Positions 62,182-64,000 of a stretch of DNA of 64,000 bases are shown one piece after another; within the stretch, counting starts at the first letter, position 1; each line of letters opens with the position of its first letter. The position numbers and the translations under genes were made by a program. The DNA is taken from assembly GCA_025370055.1 (NCBI GenBank), contig CP073041.1, positions 5,984,272 through 6,048,271 of the forward strand. The letters run 5' to 3'. The stretch is from Woronichinia naegeliana WA131. Its GTDB lineage: Bacteria; Cyanobacteriota; Cyanobacteriia; Cyanobacteriales; Microcystaceae. The notes beneath the pieces are model-generated. The model worked only from the letters and a program-made list of their open reading frames with translations, was not told the DNA's origin and did no database searches.

Positions 62182-62433
62182 TTATTTTAATAAACTTTCG
62201 TATTCTTCATGACTTCCTATCCAAACCCAAATATAATCTTCACCATCTTTAAAAGCTAAAGCTCGATAGTTAATACCAACTCTTGCAGACCAAAATTTTC
62301 CAACTTTTTTAAAAGATAAAGAAGGATGATTGAGATCATTTTTTAACAATTCAAAATTCTTCCTAGCCAATATCTGAATTGGTTTAGGTAACTGATAAAA
62401 ACACTGCCAAAATCTTTGATTCGTTCGATGCAC
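62182..62433 (-). CDS. ParE/RelE-superfamily toxin
   Basis: 83 residues (FWQCFYQLPKPIQILARKNFELLKNDLNHPSLSFKKVGKFWSARVGINYRALAFKDGEDYIWVWIGSHEEYESLL). The K-F-WSARVG-YRAL and IGSH-EYE segments are typical of the RelE-like toxins with the HEEY ending. It directly follows its antitoxin on the minus strand (start 62433, antitoxin stop 62434). Confidence 0.88.
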   Translation of the reverse strand: MHRTNQRFWQCFYQLPKPIQILARKNFELLKNDLNHPSLSFKKVGKFWSARVGINYRALAFKDGEDYIWVWIGSHEEYESLLK

Positions 62434-62634
62434 TTACAACTCCTTTAACTGACCTTTACTTTTTTCTAATAAAGATTCCTCAATCAAAAAATCAAGTCTT
62501 CCTGAATTAGAATCTTCCTCAATTTGATTTTCCCATTGTTGAGCATCTAATTCATTAATCCAATTTTTTAAACAGGTAAATTCATCATCCGTAAGAGTTT
62601 CAATTTCTGTTTGAATTAATTGTAACTTTGTCAT
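62434..62634 (-). CDS. Antitoxin partner of the ParE/RelE-like toxin
   Basis: 66 residues (MTKLQLIQTEIETLTDDEFTCLKNWINELDAQQWENQIEEDSNSGRLDFLIEESLLEKSKGQLKEL). The ETLTDDEF..L..WI.E.D...WE.QIE.D...G.LD.L..E pattern belongs to a common cyanobacterial antitoxin group encoded just upstream of such toxins. Confidence 0.85.
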   Translation of the reverse strand: MTKLQLIQTEIETLTDDEFTCLKNWINELDAQQWENQIEEDSNSGRLDFLIEESLLEKSKGQLKEL

Positions 62635-63009
62635 ATTAGTGATCCCTATAATAACAGCTTCTTATTTTATCATTTTTCTATGATAATGCGTACCATGTAA
62701 CAGATCCCTTCAGAATCACTTTTTTGAAGAGAGTTAAGGGAAGGCTCTTTTTAGGGCCGTTTAAGGAGCGATCGCATTTTGCTAAGTTTGAGAAGGGCGA
62801 TCGGTGTTTGGTTGTGGAGAGAGGAGAGGGCGATCGCTGTTTTGGAAAGCTTGAAGAGGCGAACTAATCTTGCTGTAAATTTTTCGTTGATTATGTCTGA
62901 TGTTATCACGGAAGTCTTATCATCCCTTTTGACAGGAAAAGCTATCAACTAATTATTTACAGGTAGAATTTCTTCAATTTTTTGACTTTTTCAGCAAGCC
63001 CTAATTAAC
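62635..63009. other. Intergenic region with HIP1 string and an IS end
   Basis: No gene. HIP1-type octamers lie at 62765-62860. At 62983-63003 the sequence GACTTTTTCAGCAAGCCCTA is the terminal repeat of the IS5-type element found at 44-47 kb. There is no matching left end nearby, so it is a solo remnant. Confidence 0.6.
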
Positions 63010-63049
63010 CTTCTTAGTTTGGACAGCAGTTCGACTCTGCTCGGCTCCA
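63010..63049 (+). ncRNA. ssrA: 3' end fragment of tmRNA
   Basis: TTTGGACAGCAG-TTCGACT-CTGCT-CGGCTCCA gives a complete T-arm (AGCAG/CTGCT with loop TTCGACT), the 3' half of an acceptor stem, and discriminator A. GGAC before the T-arm is characteristic of tmRNA 3' ends. The matching 5' acceptor half and mRNA-like portion are not found upstream in the window. This is therefore a remnant, either left by island integration or cut by the IS at 62983-63003. A tRNA origin is less likely but possible. Confidence 0.6.
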
Positions 63050-63066
63050 TTTCAATCGTGCCAAAC

Positions 63067-64000
63067 TTAATCCTCCACGAGGGCATTAACATCTAGGAGC
63101 ATTTCTCCGGCCATGAGGCGTTGGGATGCTTCTAAAAGTGCTTCTTCGATATAAGGTTTAACGAAATAACCCTTAGCTCCTTTTTCAGCGGCCAGACGCT
63201 GCATTTTTTGAGCCCCCCGTGAGGTGATCATCGCCACTGGAATCCGAGATAATTGCGGATCATCCTGTAACCGGCTCAGAAGCTCTAAGCCATTCATACG
63301 AGGCATTTCAATATCGCAGAGGATTAAATCACAGGGCAGTCCTGAACGTAGTTTTTCCCAGGCATCCTGGCCATCTCGCGCCACTTCGGTATCATAACCA
63401 GCCTTACGGTAAGTCAAAGACAGCATTTCCCGCACCATAACAGAGTCGTCAATGATCAGAACCCTGGGCGACACATCCATCTCATCTTGGAGAGGTGGAA
63501 ACTGACCTGGATTAGTCTGTTTGGCTTTCTTAAAACGAGACAGGAAAGAATGGGGTTGCTTGATACTTCCTTGCAGTAAGACCTCGCCTTGCATCATGCG
63601 GGCAGCGGCATCCAGAATGTCTTTTTCGGTATAGGGTTTGGTAAAATAACCACTGGCTCCCAACCTGGCAGCAACTTTTCGGTGACGGTCTGCTCCCCGT
63701 GAGGTTAGTAGAGCAATGGGAATATTGGCTAATTGCTCATCACTTTGCATTTGTGAGAGTAACTCCAAACCATTCATGCGCGGCATTTCGATGTCACAGA
63801 AGACGAGATCACAGGGCAATCCCGATCGCAGTTTTTCCCAGGCTTCCTGACCATCCCGTGCTTGTTCCACTCGATAGCCGGCCTTACTGAAACTGAGAGA
63901 AAGCAGTTCCCGTACCGTAATGGAGTCATCCACAATCAGGACGGTTGGCTCCATTTGTAGGTCTTGGTTAACAGGGGTTGCCGTTTTACGCCAGAGTCCA
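63067..64000 (-). CDS. CheA-like hybrid histidine kinase, C-terminal double receiver (partial)
   Basis: The minus-strand frame is open through base 64000 (LWRKTATPVNQDLQMEPTVLIVDDS...), so the ATG at 63954 is internal and the gene continues beyond the window. Two receiver domains are seen: VLIVDDSITVRELLSLSF...FCDIEMPRMNG...TSRGADRHR...YFTKPY, and VLIIDDSVMVREMLSLTY...LCDIEMPRMNG...TSRGAQKMQ...YFVKPY. Both keep the phospho-acceptor Asp and the Lys. Tandem receivers at the end of a CheA-like protein are typical of cyanobacterial phototaxis/pilus kinases (PilL/PixL type). Confidence 0.8.
   Translation of the reverse strand, partial: GLWRKTATPVNQDLQMEPTVLIVDDSITVRELLSLSFSKAGYRVEQARDGQEAWEKLRSGLPCDLVFCDIEMPRMNGLELLSQMQSDEQLANIPIALLTSRGADRHRKVAARLGASGYFTKPYTEKDILDAAARMMQGEVLLQGSIKQPHSFLSRFKKAKQTNPGQFPPLQDEMDVSPRVLIIDDSVMVREMLSLTYRKAGYDTEVARDGQDAWEKLRSGLPCDLILCDIEMPRMNGLELLSRLQDDPQLSRIPVAMITSRGAQKMQRLAAEKGAKGYFVKPYIEEALLEASQRLMAGEMLLDVNALVED

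Noticed and set aside
62740-62760. GGGCCG sequence as the 5' end of an intact tmRNA upstream of the 3' fragment
   Set aside because: It is not followed by the conserved TTCGAC region, and the intervening DNA holds HIP1 repeats and an IS end.

Overview
The window is chromosomal DNA of a cyanobacterium. The HIP1 octamer (GCGATCGC and near forms) is scattered through coding and non-coding DNA. The genes include a Tic22-like protein, cyanobacterial-type glutamate-cysteine ligase, NDH-1 CO2-uptake subunits with a CO2 hydration (Cup) protein, and pterin-glucosyltransferase-like enzymes. The heavy load of insertion sequences and MITEs resembles bloom-forming colonial Chroococcales, but the genus cannot be fixed from the sequence.

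Layout. 1-6.7 kb: a Tic22 fragment, three glycosyltransferases, two methyltransferase-like proteins, a pteridine-reductase-type SDR and FolB; part of this set looks like pterin and pterin-glycoside metabolism. 6.9-15.1 kb: a Nudix hydrolase, then a type I-C CRISPR-Cas locus. It has a 17-repeat array read on the minus strand, cas7, cas8c, cas5d and a small HTH gene in one direction, and cas3 divergent. cas1, cas2 and cas4 are absent. The 112-bp divergent promoter holds three copies of a 9-bp operator-like site. It also holds a degenerate CRISPR half-repeat lying at the predicted cas3 transcription start. 15.1-36.7 kb: mostly core genes (tRNA-CAU, M23/LysM peptidase, TrmL, GshA, M16-like, beta-lactamase-like, TrmJ-like, Wzz/BY-kinase-like, NDP-sugar pyrophosphorylase, NdhF/NdhD/Cup, UreF, IspF, DUF4912). 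A BrnT toxin gene with a nonsense codon sits between ndhD and cup.

36.8-50.4 kb is a nested transposon graveyard: three 1390-bp ISKra4-type copies, an IS4-type remnant, one intact IS630 inside a second IS630-like element, that element inside another copy of itself, an IS5-type element inside its own twin, and two MITEs. Target duplications let the order of several insertions be read. A small TPR gene survives between two inverted ISKra4 copies.

50.6-57.1 kb returns to ordinary genes (membrane-anchored coiled-coil/BRCT protein, CBS pair, GNAT, NurA-domain, 2H phosphoesterase, CysK). 57.4-63.05 kb looks like a defence island. A small effector-like protein and an NB-ARC/TPR STAND protein share a near-identical ~32-residue motif, at the C-terminus of one and the N-terminus of the other. 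This is the arrangement of amyloid-signalling NLR/effector pairs. Two toxin-antitoxin pairs follow, and the island ends at a 40-bp 3' tmRNA remnant. The window closes inside the C-terminus of a CheA-like hybrid kinase.

The strongest leads are the motif-matched NLR/effector pair and the CRISPR half-repeat placed at the predicted 5' end of the cas3 mRNA. The same MITE family sits inside both defence operons.
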